From NCBI RefSeq assembly GCF_007923295.1, contig NZ_VOIR01000013.1, positions 124,001 to 188,000 of the forward strand: a stretch of 64,000 nt of DNA, given 5' to 3'. Source of the DNA: Agrococcus sediminis. Its GTDB lineage: Bacteria; Actinomycetota; Actinomycetes; Actinomycetales; Microbacteriaceae. Position numbers and translations under genes: made by a program. The notes under the pieces are model-generated. The model was not told the DNA's origin, did no database searches, and was given only the letters and a program-made list of their open reading frames with translations. Positions 8,960 through 16,137 of the stretch are shown piece after piece (the first letter of the stretch is position 1; each line of letters starts with the position of its first letter).

Positions 8960-8965
8960 AGCCTA
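8960..8965 (-). promoter_or_regulatory. Putative -10 box for leaderless DUF885 gene mRNA
   Basis: On the minus strand TAGGCT ends 6 nt before the ATG at 8953. It lies just after the stop of the upstream oxidoreductase gene. Confidence 0.5.
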
Positions 8966-8966
8966 G

Positions 8967-9977
8967 TCAGACGAGGCGCCCCATCACCTCGCGCTCGAAC
9001 AGCTCGATGCCGTCCTGCTCGAACGCGACCTCCGGCATGTAGGCGATGAGCGTGCCGAGGCCCGCCTCGCGCAGCGCGCCCACGTGGTCGAGCACCTGCT
9101 GCGGCGTGCCGACGACCGCGCCCTTCGTCGAGAAGCCGGTGCCGGCGTGCTCGGCGGGCATCGCCGAGTCGGCGCGCGCGTTCACCTCGTCGACGACGCG
9201 TCGCGCCTCCGCCTCGGTCTCCCGGACGACGATGTTGAGGTTCGAGGTCAGGCGCACCTCGGCGGGGTCGCGCCCCTCGCGCTCGAGGTGCCCGAGCAGC
9301 ACGTCGCGCTTGCGGGCGAACTGCTCGGGGCTGCCGCCGAAGTTCGTCGCGTCGGCCCACTTCGCCGCGTAGCGCAGCGTGCGCTGCTCGCCGCCGCCGG
9401 CGATCCACGTGGGGATGCGCGGCCGGCCGTCGCGGCCGGTCTGCAGCGGCTGGGGGCGGCAGATCGCGCCGTCGACCGCGTACGTCTGCGACTCGATCGT
9501 CGCCTCGCCGTCGGCCCACAGGCGCTGGATGATCTGCACGCCGTCGCGGAGCGCCGAGATGCGGTCGCCGACGCCCGGGAAGCCGTAGCCGTACGCGCGC
9601 CACTCGTGCTCGTACCAGCCGGCGCCGATGCCGAACTCGAGCCGGCCGCCGGAGATGACGTCGACGGTCGCGGCGACCTTCGCGAGGTAGGCGGGGTTGC
9701 GGTAGCCCATGCACGTGCACATCTGGCCGAGCCGCACGCGGCTCGTCGTGGCGGCGAGCGCGGCCATGAGCGTCCAGGCCTCGTGCGTGGCCTCGCCGGT
9801 CGGCTGCGGCGTCGTGTGGAAGTGGTCGTAGACCCAGATCGAGTCCCACGCGCCGGCATCGGCGCGCTTCGCGACGTCGAGCATCCGCCCCCACTGGTCG
9901 GCGGGGTCGATGCCGACGAGGTCGAGCCGCCAGCCCTGCGGGACGAAGAGGCCGTACTGGAGTGCGTCGTGAGTCAT
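8967..9977 (-). CDS. LLM-class (luciferase-like, probably F420-dependent) oxidoreductase
   Basis: This 336-residue protein fits the bacterial luciferase-like TIM-barrel family. It has the N-terminal YGLFVPQGW, the WVYDHFH strand, the VRLGQMCTCMGYRNPAYLAK region and GGRLEFGIGAGW, which contribute to the flavin or F420 binding pocket. Such proteins oxidise or reduce diverse small molecules with FMN or F420. The closest-looking relatives are annotated as F420-dependent, but no substrate can be read from sequence or context. TAGGCT sits 6 nt before its ATG. It runs in the same direction as the DUF885 gene, 13 bp away, which has its own box. Confidence 0.9.
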   Translation of the reverse strand: MTHDALQYGLFVPQGWRLDLVGIDPADQWGRMLDVAKRADAGAWDSIWVYDHFHTTPQPTGEATHEAWTLMAALAATTSRVRLGQMCTCMGYRNPAYLAKVAATVDVISGGRLEFGIGAGWYEHEWRAYGYGFPGVGDRISALRDGVQIIQRLWADGEATIESQTYAVDGAICRPQPLQTGRDGRPRIPTWIAGGGEQRTLRYAAKWADATNFGGSPEQFARKRDVLLGHLEREGRDPAEVRLTSNLNIVVRETEAEARRVVDEVNARADSAMPAEHAGTGFSTKGAVVGTPQQVLDHVGALREAGLGTLIAYMPEVAFEQDGIELFEREVMGRLV

Positions 9978-9983
9978 GGCGCC

Positions 9984-9989
9984 AGCCTA
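9984..9989 (-). promoter_or_regulatory. Putative -10 box for leaderless LLM oxidoreductase mRNA
   Basis: On the minus strand TAGGCT ends 6 nt before the ATG at 9977, the same arrangement as at 8960-8965. Confidence 0.5.
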
Positions 9990-10032
9990 GGCGCGCCGGC
10001 TGGGCTCTTCAGGCGGCGTGGGACCGGCGGGA

Positions 10033-10061
10033 TTGACAGCGCGAGTCCGGCGGAGGATCGT
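10033..10061 (+). promoter_or_regulatory. Predicted promoter of the membrane protein gene at 10116
   Basis: A perfect TTGACA (10033-10038) is followed after 17 nt by GATCGT (10056-10061). The leader would be about 50 nt and ends in a GGGAG ribosome-binding site at 10106-10109. Confidence 0.4.
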
Positions 10062-10115
10062 GCGAGCCGCAGGAGCACGCGCTGCGGAGCGCCGCGCAGC
10101 CGTTGGGAGCCGCCC

Positions 10116-10742
10116 ATGCAGACGACCGATGGCGTCGACGCCTCGGCATCGACCGGGCGCAGGCGCTCGCACGGCGTCGCGCACCAGCTCGGCGCGACGG
10201 CGGTCGGCGCGCTCGTCGGGCTCACCTGGGCAGCCTCGCTCCGGGCCTACATGGTCGAGCTCGTCGGCACGACCTCCGTCTTCACGTGGTGGACAGTCGG
10301 CGCGATCCTGCTGCCGGGGGCGATCGCCGGCGCGTGCATCGGGCTCGCGCCTGCGCTCCACACCCGCAGTGCGGAGCGCGCGTGGCTGCTCGGGCTCGGG
10401 CCCCTCGCGTTCGCGGTGCTGCCCTTGCTCCGGCCCGGGGCGCTCGAGAGCCTGCTCACGCAGGGCCTGGGCGGCGGGGCGATCGGCGTCGCCGCCGCGC
10501 TCGTGCTCGGCGGCTTCGCGCTCGGCTCCATCGGCCCGCGGGCGGTGCGCGTCGCGTGCCTCGTGACCGCGCTGCTGCTCGTCGTCGGCGTCGCGGCCAC
10601 CGTGCCCCTCATCGGCGGCGGCAGCCACGCGCTCACGACGCCGCGCGGCGTGTGGACGACGGTGCTCGTCGCCGGCCTGCTGCTGTGCGGCATCATCGGC
10701 ACCGCGACCGCCCTCCGGCCGCGCGGCCGACCTCCGCGCTAG
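10116..10742 (+). CDS. Multi-pass membrane protein of unknown function
   Basis: This 208-residue protein has a polar N-terminus of about 25 residues followed by five to six hydrophobic segments and a basic C-terminal end. I do not recognise a named family. The ATG at 10116 is chosen because GGGAG lies about 6 nt upstream and a TTGACA promoter lies further upstream. It is divergent from the LLM oxidoreductase gene. Its stop overlaps the stop of the convergent polA gene by 4 bp. Confidence 0.75.
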   Translation: MQTTDGVDASASTGRRRSHGVAHQLGATAVGALVGLTWAASLRAYMVELVGTTSVFTWWTVGAILLPGAIAGACIGLAPALHTRSAERAWLLGLGPLAFAVLPLLRPGALESLLTQGLGGGAIGVAAALVLGGFALGSIGPRAVRVACLVTALLLVVGVAATVPLIGGGSHALTTPRGVWTTVLVAGLLLCGIIGTATALRPRGRPPR

Positions 10743-13384
10743 TGCGCGGCCGCGTCCCAGTTCGGCCCGACCCCGACCTGCACCTCGAGCGGCACCGACA
10801 GCTCAGCGGCACCGCCCATCTCGGCCCGCACGATGGCCTCGAGCGCCTCGCGCTCCCCCGTCGCCACCTCGAACACGAGCTCGTCGTGCACCTGCAGCAG
10901 CATGCGCGAGCCGAGCCCCTCGTCGATGATGCGCCGGTCGATCGCGATCATGGCCCGCTTGATGATGTCGGCGGCGGAGCCCTGGATCGGCGAGTTGAGC
11001 GCCTGCCGCTCGGCGTTCTCGCGCAGCACGCGGTTGGAGGAGGTGAGGTCGGGGAACGGTCGGCGGCGGCCGAAGATCGTCGTCGTATAGCCGTCGTCCT
11101 TCGCCTGCATGACCACGCCGCGCAGGTAGTCACGGATGCCGCCGAAGCGCTGGAAGTAGTCGAGCATCAGCTGCTTCGCCTCGGCCTGCGAGATGCGCAG
11201 CTGCTTCGACAGCCCGAAGGCGCTCAGCCCGTAGGCGAGGCCGTAGCTCATCGCCTTGACCTTCACGCGCTGCAGCGCGGTGACCTCGCTGGGGTCGACG
11301 CCGAAGATGCGGCTGCCGACGAAGCGGTGCAGGTCCTCGCCGGACAGGAACGCCTCGATGAGCCCCTCGTCGCCGGAGAGGTGCGCCATGATGCGCATCT
11401 CGATCTGCGAGTAGTCGGCGGTGAGCATCGTCTCGAACTCCGGCCCGTGTACGAAGGCCGAGCGGATCTCGCGGCTCACCTCGGTGCGCACCGGGATGTT
11501 CTGCAGGTTCGGGTCGTTCGAGGACAGGCGGCCGGATGCGGAGCCGGTCTGGTCGTACCGGGTGCGGATGCGCCCGTCGTCCTGGATCGCCCGCAGCAGC
11601 GTCTCGATGATCTGCGCGAGCTTCGTCGTCTCGCGGTGCTGCAGGAGGAGCCCCAGGAACGGGTGCGGGTTGGTCTCCTGCAGGTCGGCGAGCGCCTGCG
11701 CGTCGGTCGAGTAGCCCGTCTTCGTCGCGCGCGTCTTGGGCATGTCGAGCTCCTCGAAGAGCACGGCCTGCAGCTGCTTCGGGCTGCCGAGGTTGACCTC
11801 GTGGCCGATCTCGGCATAGGCGGCCTCGGCGTGGCCGGCCGCCTGCTCGCGCATGCTGTCGAGGATGCGCTGCAGCACCGCGCGGTCCATCTGCACGCCC
11901 TGCTGCTCCATGCGCACGAGGGCGGGCATGAGCGGCAGCTCGATGTCGTCGAGCACGCCGAGCGTGCCCGGGTCGAGCCGCGGCCGCTGCGCGCGCGCCA
12001 CCTCGCCCGTGAGCCACGCGACGGTGCCGAGCTCCTCCGGCTCGATCTCGGGCACCAGCTGGTTCGGGTCGGGCGCCGGGAGCGTCGCCCCGAGCAGCGC
12101 CTCGGTCTGCCAGTCGAGCTCGAAGGTCTTCGGCGGGGCGGTCGGCGTCGCGAGCCAGGCGGCCACGCGCGTGTCGTGCGCGGCGCCGCCGAGCGACAGC
12201 CCTGCGCGCTCGAGGAGCTTGATCGAGGCCTTCACGTCGTGGAGCGCCTTCGGGGCGTCCGACGCGAGCCAGGCCGCGAATCCGTCGTAGTCGGCCGTGC
12301 CCGCCTTGTACGGCACGTACGCGCTCGCGCCCTCGGTCGCGACGCCGAAGCCGGCGATGCCGCCCGCGCCGTCGCCGGCGATCGACACGGCGACCGTGCC
12401 GGCCGCGCGCGCGAGCCACAGGTCGAGCTCCTCGTCGACGAGCTTCTGCACCGCGGGCGCCTGCACCTGCGGCTCGAGCGCCGCGGCCGACTCGCCGCTG
12501 CCCTCCTGCTTGAGCACGCGGTCGAGCAGCGTGCGGAACTGCAGGCGCTGGAAGACGTCGCGGAGCTTCGCCTCGTCGACCTGCCCGCGCGTGAGCTCGT
12601 CGAGGCTGACGCCCAGCTCGACGTCGGTGAGCAGCTGGTTGAGGCGGCGGTTGCGCTCCGCGCGATCGCGCTGCTCGCGGAGGTTGTTGCCGACGACGCC
12701 CTTGATCTCGTCGGCGTGCGCGAGCAGGTTCTCGACCGTGCCGTACTGCGTAATCCACTTGACGGCCGTCTTCTCGCCGACCTTGTCGATCCCGATGAGG
12801 TTGTCGCTCGTCTCGCCCACGAGCGCCGCGATCTCGGGGTACTGCGCGGGCTCGATGCCGTAGCGCTCGCGCACCGACTCGGGCGTGTAGTGCTTCAGCT
12901 CGGAGACGCCGCGCACCGACGGGTAGAGCAGCGTCACGTCGTCGTCGACGAGCTGGATCGTGTCGCGGTCGCCCGAGACCACGAAGACGCGCATGCCGGC
13001 CTGCGCGCCCTGCACCGAGAGCGTCGCGAGGATGTCGTCGGCTTCGTAGTCCTCCTTCGAGAGGGTGCGCACGCCCATCGCGTGCAGCGCCTGCTCGAGC
13101 AGCGGCACCTGGCCCTTGAACTCCTTGGGCGTCTCGTCGCGCGTGCCCTTGTACTCGGCGTACTCGCGGGTGCGGAACGAGAAGCGCGAGATGTCGAACG
13201 CGACCGCGAGGTGCGTCGGCCTGTGGTCTTGCAGCAGCTTGAGCAGCATCGACAGGAACCCGTGGATGGCGTTGGTGTGCTGCCCCTCCGAGTTGACGAA
13301 GTTCTCGAGCGGGAGGGCGAAGAACGCCCGGAACGCGAGCGAGTGGCCGTCGATGACCATGAGGGTAGGCTTCGTGTCCGACAC
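10739..13384 (-). CDS. polA: DNA polymerase I
   Basis: This 881-residue enzyme has the three usual modules. Residues 1-300 are the 5'-3' exonuclease (VIDGHSLAFRAFF, YEADDILATL, VSGDRDTIQLVDD). Residues 310-490 resemble the 3'-5' exonuclease fold, but its first strand reads TVAVSIAGD without the catalytic DxE, so proofreading is probably lost as in other actinobacteria. The rest is the polymerase, with DPNLQNIP, motif A DYSQIEMR near residue 656 and motif C VHDELV near 832. It fills gaps in repair and removes Okazaki primers. The GTG start fits family length and lies 7 nt after TAGGCT. Confidence 0.97.
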   Translation of the reverse strand: MSDTKPTLMVIDGHSLAFRAFFALPLENFVNSEGQHTNAIHGFLSMLLKLLQDHRPTHLAVAFDISRFSFRTREYAEYKGTRDETPKEFKGQVPLLEQALHAMGVRTLSKEDYEADDILATLSVQGAQAGMRVFVVSGDRDTIQLVDDDVTLLYPSVRGVSELKHYTPESVRERYGIEPAQYPEIAALVGETSDNLIGIDKVGEKTAVKWITQYGTVENLLAHADEIKGVVGNNLREQRDRAERNRRLNQLLTDVELGVSLDELTRGQVDEAKLRDVFQRLQFRTLLDRVLKQEGSGESAAALEPQVQAPAVQKLVDEELDLWLARAAGTVAVSIAGDGAGGIAGFGVATEGASAYVPYKAGTADYDGFAAWLASDAPKALHDVKASIKLLERAGLSLGGAAHDTRVAAWLATPTAPPKTFELDWQTEALLGATLPAPDPNQLVPEIEPEELGTVAWLTGEVARAQRPRLDPGTLGVLDDIELPLMPALVRMEQQGVQMDRAVLQRILDSMREQAAGHAEAAYAEIGHEVNLGSPKQLQAVLFEELDMPKTRATKTGYSTDAQALADLQETNPHPFLGLLLQHRETTKLAQIIETLLRAIQDDGRIRTRYDQTGSASGRLSSNDPNLQNIPVRTEVSREIRSAFVHGPEFETMLTADYSQIEMRIMAHLSGDEGLIEAFLSGEDLHRFVGSRIFGVDPSEVTALQRVKVKAMSYGLAYGLSAFGLSKQLRISQAEAKQLMLDYFQRFGGIRDYLRGVVMQAKDDGYTTTIFGRRRPFPDLTSSNRVLRENAERQALNSPIQGSAADIIKRAMIAIDRRIIDEGLGSRMLLQVHDELVFEVATGEREALEAIVRAEMGGAAELSVPLEVQVGVGPNWDAAAH

Positions 13385-13391
13385 GGCAGTC

Positions 13392-13397
13392 AGCCTA
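13392..13397 (-). promoter_or_regulatory. Putative -10 box for leaderless polA mRNA
   Basis: On the minus strand TAGGCT ends 7 nt before the GTG start of polA at 13384, in the divergent spacer to the thioesterase gene. Confidence 0.5.
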
Positions 13398-13438
13398 GCC
13401 CGCGTCACCGACACGGCCGCCGAGCACAGGAGACCCGC

Positions 13439-13870
13439 GTGACCCAGCCCATCCAGCCCGACGAGGCCGCGCAGCGACTGCTGCAGGAGCGCGAGGGCAG
13501 GCCGGGCGGCGAGCTCGCGGAGCGCATGGGCATCGAGTTCCTCGAGCTGTCGGCCGAGCGCTCGGTCGCGCGGATGCCGGCCGAGGGCAACCGCCAGCCG
13601 GTCGGCTTCGTGCACGGCGGCGCCTACTGCGTGATCGCCGAGACGCTCGGCTCCGTGAGCGCCAACATCCACGCCGGCCCCGGCCGGTACGCCGTGGGCG
13701 TCGACCTCAACGCGACGCACACCCGCTCGATCACGAGCGGCTGGGTGACGGCGGAGTGCACCGCGCTGCACCTCGGCCGGTCGATGACCGTGCACGAGAT
13801 CGTCTGCCGCGACGACGAGGGCAGGCGCGCCTCGACGATCCGCATCACGAACTTCGTGAAGGACCGCTGA
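13439..13870 (+). CDS. PaaI-like hotdog-fold thioesterase
   Basis: This 143-residue protein matches the PaaI/4HBT hotdog family. It carries the HGG motif (GFVHGGAYCVIAETLGS) and, further on, GVDLNATHTRSI and VTAECTALHLGRS, which build the hotdog helix and sheet. Such enzymes hydrolyse acyl-CoA thioesters; the substrate cannot be inferred. The GTG start is supported by AGGAG at 13428-13432. The gene is divergent from polA. Its stop lies only 10 bp from the first repeat of the left 20-bp array. Confidence 0.88.
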   Translation: MTQPIQPDEAAQRLLQEREGRPGGELAERMGIEFLELSAERSVARMPAEGNRQPVGFVHGGAYCVIAETLGSVSANIHAGPGRYAVGVDLNATHTRSITSGWVTAECTALHLGRSMTVHEIVCRDDEGRRASTIRITNFVKDR

Positions 13871-13880
13871 CCGCGCCCGG

Positions 13881-14095
13881 CCCCTCGAGTGGCGCCTCCC
13901 GCGACTGAGTGGCGCCTCCCGCGCTCGAGTGGCGCCTCCCGCGCTCGAGTGGCGCCTCCCGCGATCGAGTGGCGACTCCCGCGATCGAGAGGCGCCTCCC
14001 GTCATCGAGTGCTCCGGCGATCGAGTGGCGGCTCCCGCGATCGAGTAGCGCCTCCCGCGATCGAGTGCCGGCTCGCCGCGATCAGGCCGCCTCCC
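13881..14095 (+). repeat. Left array of the 20-bp repeat (about 10 copies)
   Basis: The unit GCGATCGAGTGGCGCCTCCC repeats head to tail with a period of exactly 20 bp from 13881, apart from one shortened copy at 14001-14016. Copies differ at a few positions, and the last ones (14057-14095) are the most decayed. The shared 18-bp core is followed here by the dinucleotide CC. The array starts 10 bp after the thioesterase stop. Its last degenerate copy runs into the stop codon of the nuclease gene at 14082-14084. There are no unique spacers, so it is not a CRISPR array. Confidence 0.95.
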
Positions 14096-14963
14096 AGGAG
14101 GAGTACCGCCGGTGCGCAGCGACGATCGTGCGCAGCAGCGCCTCTCCGCCGTCGGCCAGGTCGTCGCGGGTGACCGTGATGATGCACCAGCCCTCCGCGC
14201 GCAGCCTCGCGAGCCGGACGGCATCGCGGGCTCGCTGCTCCGGATCCTCGTGGTGCTCCCCGTCGTACTCGACGCCGAGCCGCAGGTGCGGCCAGCTGAG
14301 GTCGAGGCGCGCCACGAAGCAGCCTGCAGCATCGAGGACCTCGTGCTGGAGCACCGGCTCCGGCAGCGCTCGGAGGATCAGCAGCCGCACCAGCGACTCC
14401 CGCGGCGACTCCGCGCCGACGCGCACGAGCGCGAGCGCGCGTCGTGCGCGGTTCAAGCCGCGCGCGCCGGCATATCTGCGCAGCGCCTCCGTGAGCTCCT
14501 CGAGCGCCATCGCCTCGCGCCGCTTCCGCGACACCAGCCAGTCGCCGACGGCGACGAGCTCTTCGACGGTCAGGAGCGTCGCGAGGTGGACGAAGGCATC
14601 GGCTCGAGCCTCCACGCGCATCCCGTCGACCTCCGTCGTCGCCGACTTCAGCCGATGGCCGACGACGCCGGGCCGGTGCATCCGGGCGCGTCCCGTGGGC
14701 GAGGCGAGGTGCACCCGCGCCTCCTGCTCGAAGCGACCTGGGAGCGGCATCCCGTGGATGCGTGCGGCGGTGGTGTGCGAGAAGAACTGGTCGTCCTGTG
14801 CGAGCGCGCGCACGGCCTCGAGCAGCGCGCGGCCCTCGTCGCCGATCGCCGCGGTGATGCGGACGCCGCGCGCGGGTGCGGTGAAGGCCATCGACCGGAG
14901 CTCCGCCGCGGAGTAGCCGCGCTCGAGGCCGGTACGGACGGTGAAGCCGTGAGGGGTGTCCAT
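14082..14963 (-). CDS. DUF559/Vsr-like PD-(D/E)XK endonuclease with N-terminal AbiEi-like domain
   Basis: This protein of about 293 residues has an N-terminal winged-helix-like region (residues 5-40), as in AbiEi-type antitoxin-domain proteins, and a C-terminal nuclease-like domain. Residues 185-293 carry the DUF559/Vsr-like pattern: E189 in SPRESLVR, D221 in RLDLSW, E232 in VEYDGEHH and the strand GWCIITVTRDD. It probably cuts or nicks DNA, but activity and target are unproven. ATGs at 14972 and 14990 are also possible, and none has a good ribosome-binding site. The frame stays open upstream through the right array, which I regard as chance. The gene stands alone between two inverted 20-bp repeat arrays. 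Confidence 0.8.
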   Translation of the reverse strand: MDTPHGFTVRTGLERGYSAAELRSMAFTAPARGVRITAAIGDEGRALLEAVRALAQDDQFFSHTTAARIHGMPLPGRFEQEARVHLASPTGRARMHRPGVVGHRLKSATTEVDGMRVEARADAFVHLATLLTVEELVAVGDWLVSRKRREAMALEELTEALRRYAGARGLNRARRALALVRVGAESPRESLVRLLILRALPEPVLQHEVLDAAGCFVARLDLSWPHLRLGVEYDGEHHEDPEQRARDAVRLARLRAEGWCIITVTRDDLADGGEALLRTIVAAHRRYSSWEAA

Positions 14964-15040
14964 GGCTCGCATGGTGACGCCGTCGAGCATCCGTTGCGGC
15001 CCCGGACGGTCCGGCTGTGGAGAACGGATGCGGTGGCGTC

Positions 15041-15275
15041 GGGGCGCCGCGCGATCGCAGGCGGCGCCACTCGATCTCGCAAGGCGCCACTCGATCTCGC
15101 AAGGCGCCACTCGATCGCGCAAGGCGCCACTCGATCGCGCGAGGCGCCACTCGATCGCGCGAGGCGCCACTCGATCGCGCGAGGCGCCACTCGATCGCGC
15201 GCGGCGCCACTCGATCACGCGGGGCGCCAATCGGTCGTGCGGGGCGCCACTCGATCGCGCGAGGCGCCACTCACA
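15041..15275 (-). repeat. Right array of the 20-bp repeat (about 11-12 copies), inverted relative to the left array
   Basis: On the plus strand the unit is GAGGCGCCACTCGATCGCGC. Ten full copies run from 15061 to 15260, a partial copy ends at 15275 and a degenerate copy lies at 15041-15058. Its complement shares the 18-bp core GCGATCGAGTGGCGCCTC with the left array but has GC instead of CC as the spacer. The core contains the palindromes GGCGCC and CGATCG. The array fills most of the 352-bp gap between the nuclease start and the ANTAR gene. In the rest I see only the small inverted repeat CCGGAC-G-GTCCGG at 15002-15014. Confidence 0.95.
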
Positions 15276-15315
15276 CGGGGGCGGGCGCCGCGGGGAGGGC
15301 GCCGGCGGCGGGCGG

Positions 15316-15957
15316 CTACTTCTTGGGGGTGCCGAGCTGCTCGATGACGGCCTGGGCGACCTCGGCCATCGTCAGGCGGCGGTCCATCGACGCCTTCTGG
15401 ATCCAGCGGAACGCCTCCGGCTCGGCCAGGCCCATGCGCTGGTTGAGCAGGCCCTTCGCGCGGTCGACGAGCTTGCGGGTCTCGAACCGGTCGGAGAGGT
15501 CGGTCACCTCGGCCTCGAGCGCGCGGATCTGGTCCCAGCGCGCGAGCGCGATCTCGATCGCCGGCAGCAGGTCGTTCTGCGTGAACGGCTTCACGACGTA
15601 GGCGAGCGCCCCGGCCTCGCCTGCGCGCTCGACGAGCTCCTTCTGGCTGAAGGCGGTGAGCAGCACGACGGGCGCGATCTTCGCGGCGCCGATGCGCTCG
15701 GCGGCGGTGATGCCGTCCATCTTCGGCATCTTCACGTCCATGACGACGAGGTCGGGCTCGAGCTCGGTGGCGAGCTCGACGGCGCGCTCGCCGTCGCCGG
15801 CCTCGCCGACGACCTCGAAGCCGGCGGCCTGCAGCGTCTCGACGATGTCGAGGCGGATGAGCGACTCGTCCTCGGCGACGAGCACCCGGCGTGCGGAGGA
15901 TGCGGTCGGTGCGGCAGCCGCGTCGATCTGGGGCTCGGCGAAGAGGTCGTCGGTCAT
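15316..15957 (-). CDS. ANTAR-domain response regulator
   Basis: This 213-residue protein has an N-terminal receiver domain (about residues 25-140) with the acidic pocket in LVAEDESLIR, the phosphoacceptor Asp in VVMDVKMPKMDG and the conserved Lys in VVKPF. It is followed by a coiled stretch and an ANTAR RNA-binding domain (FETRKLVDRAKGLLNQRMGLAEPEAFRWIQ). ANTAR regulators bind paired hairpins in mRNA leaders and prevent termination. No cognate kinase is adjacent and no target hairpin pair was identified. TAGGCT lies 7 nt before the ATG, inside a palindrome shared with the divergent tRNA gene. Confidence 0.95.
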   Translation of the reverse strand: MTDDLFAEPQIDAAAAPTASSARRVLVAEDESLIRLDIVETLQAAGFEVVGEAGDGERAVELATELEPDLVVMDVKMPKMDGITAAERIGAAKIAPVVLLTAFSQKELVERAGEAGALAYVVKPFTQNDLLPAIEIALARWDQIRALEAEVTDLSDRFETRKLVDRAKGLLNQRMGLAEPEAFRWIQKASMDRRLTMAEVAQAVIEQLGTPKK

Positions 15958-15961
15958 GAGC

Positions 15962-15974
15962 ACTAGCCTAGTGT
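15962..15974. promoter_or_regulatory. Palindromic divergent promoter box between the ANTAR gene and tRNA-Leu
   Basis: ACTAGCCTAGT forms the core of the palindrome CACTAG-C-CTAGTG at 15961-15973. It places TAGGCT (15965-15970, minus strand) 7 nt before the ANTAR gene start. On the plus strand it places TAGTGT at 15969-15974, about 30 nt before the tRNA. The two promoters would overlap. Confidence 0.4.
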
Positions 15975-16004
15975 TCGGCCGACCGGGCAGATGCCCCGGC
16001 TCTC

Positions 16005-16086
16005 GCCGGTGTGGCGGAACAGGCAGACGCGGCGCACTCAAACTGCGCTTCCGCGAGGAGTGTGGGTTCGAGTCCCACCACCGGCA
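16005..16086 (+). tRNA. tRNA-Leu (anticodon CAA)
   Basis: The 82-nt sequence folds with the acceptor stem GCCGGTG/CACCGGC, the anticodon stem GCGCA/TGCGC around the loop CTCAAAC (anticodon CAA, reading UUG), a long variable arm typical of class II tRNA-Leu, and the T-arm with GGTTCGAGTCC. CCA is not encoded. It is the only plus-strand gene between 15.3 and 64 kb. Confidence 0.95.
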
Positions 16087-16087
16087 C

Positions 16088-16122
16088 GAAGCCCGGCAGG
16101 TCCACTGGACCGGCCGGGCTTC
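16088..16122. terminator. Terminator between tRNA-Leu and pyk
   Basis: A 10-bp inverted repeat (GAAGCCCGGC and its complement) encloses a second 5-bp inverted repeat (GGTCC/GGACC) with a 3-nt loop. The arms are separated by a single A/G mismatch. It begins just past the tRNA 3' end and lies 15 bp beyond the pyk stop, so it can serve both convergent units. Confidence 0.75.
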
Positions 16123-16137
16123 GCGAGGTGCAGGCGG

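Noticed and set aside
13385-14332. A longer polA reading through the thioesterase region and left array
   Set aside because: Family alignment and a TAGGCT box 7 nt upstream place the start at 13384, and the thioesterase is a real gene on the other strand.
14964-15230. N-terminal extension of the nuclease running through the right repeat array, giving a protein with 20-residue repeats
   Set aside because: The 20-bp unit has no stop in several frames on either strand, so openness is expected by chance. The family-like N-terminus starts near MDTPHGF.
13881-15275. CRISPR array
   Set aside because: Units are contiguous with a 20-bp period and no unique spacers, and there are no cas genes.
13881-15275. 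Classical insertion sequence or REP/RAYT element
   Set aside because: There is no transposase, no Y1 HUH tyrosine nuclease motif, no clear terminal inverted repeat beyond the arrays and no visible target duplication.
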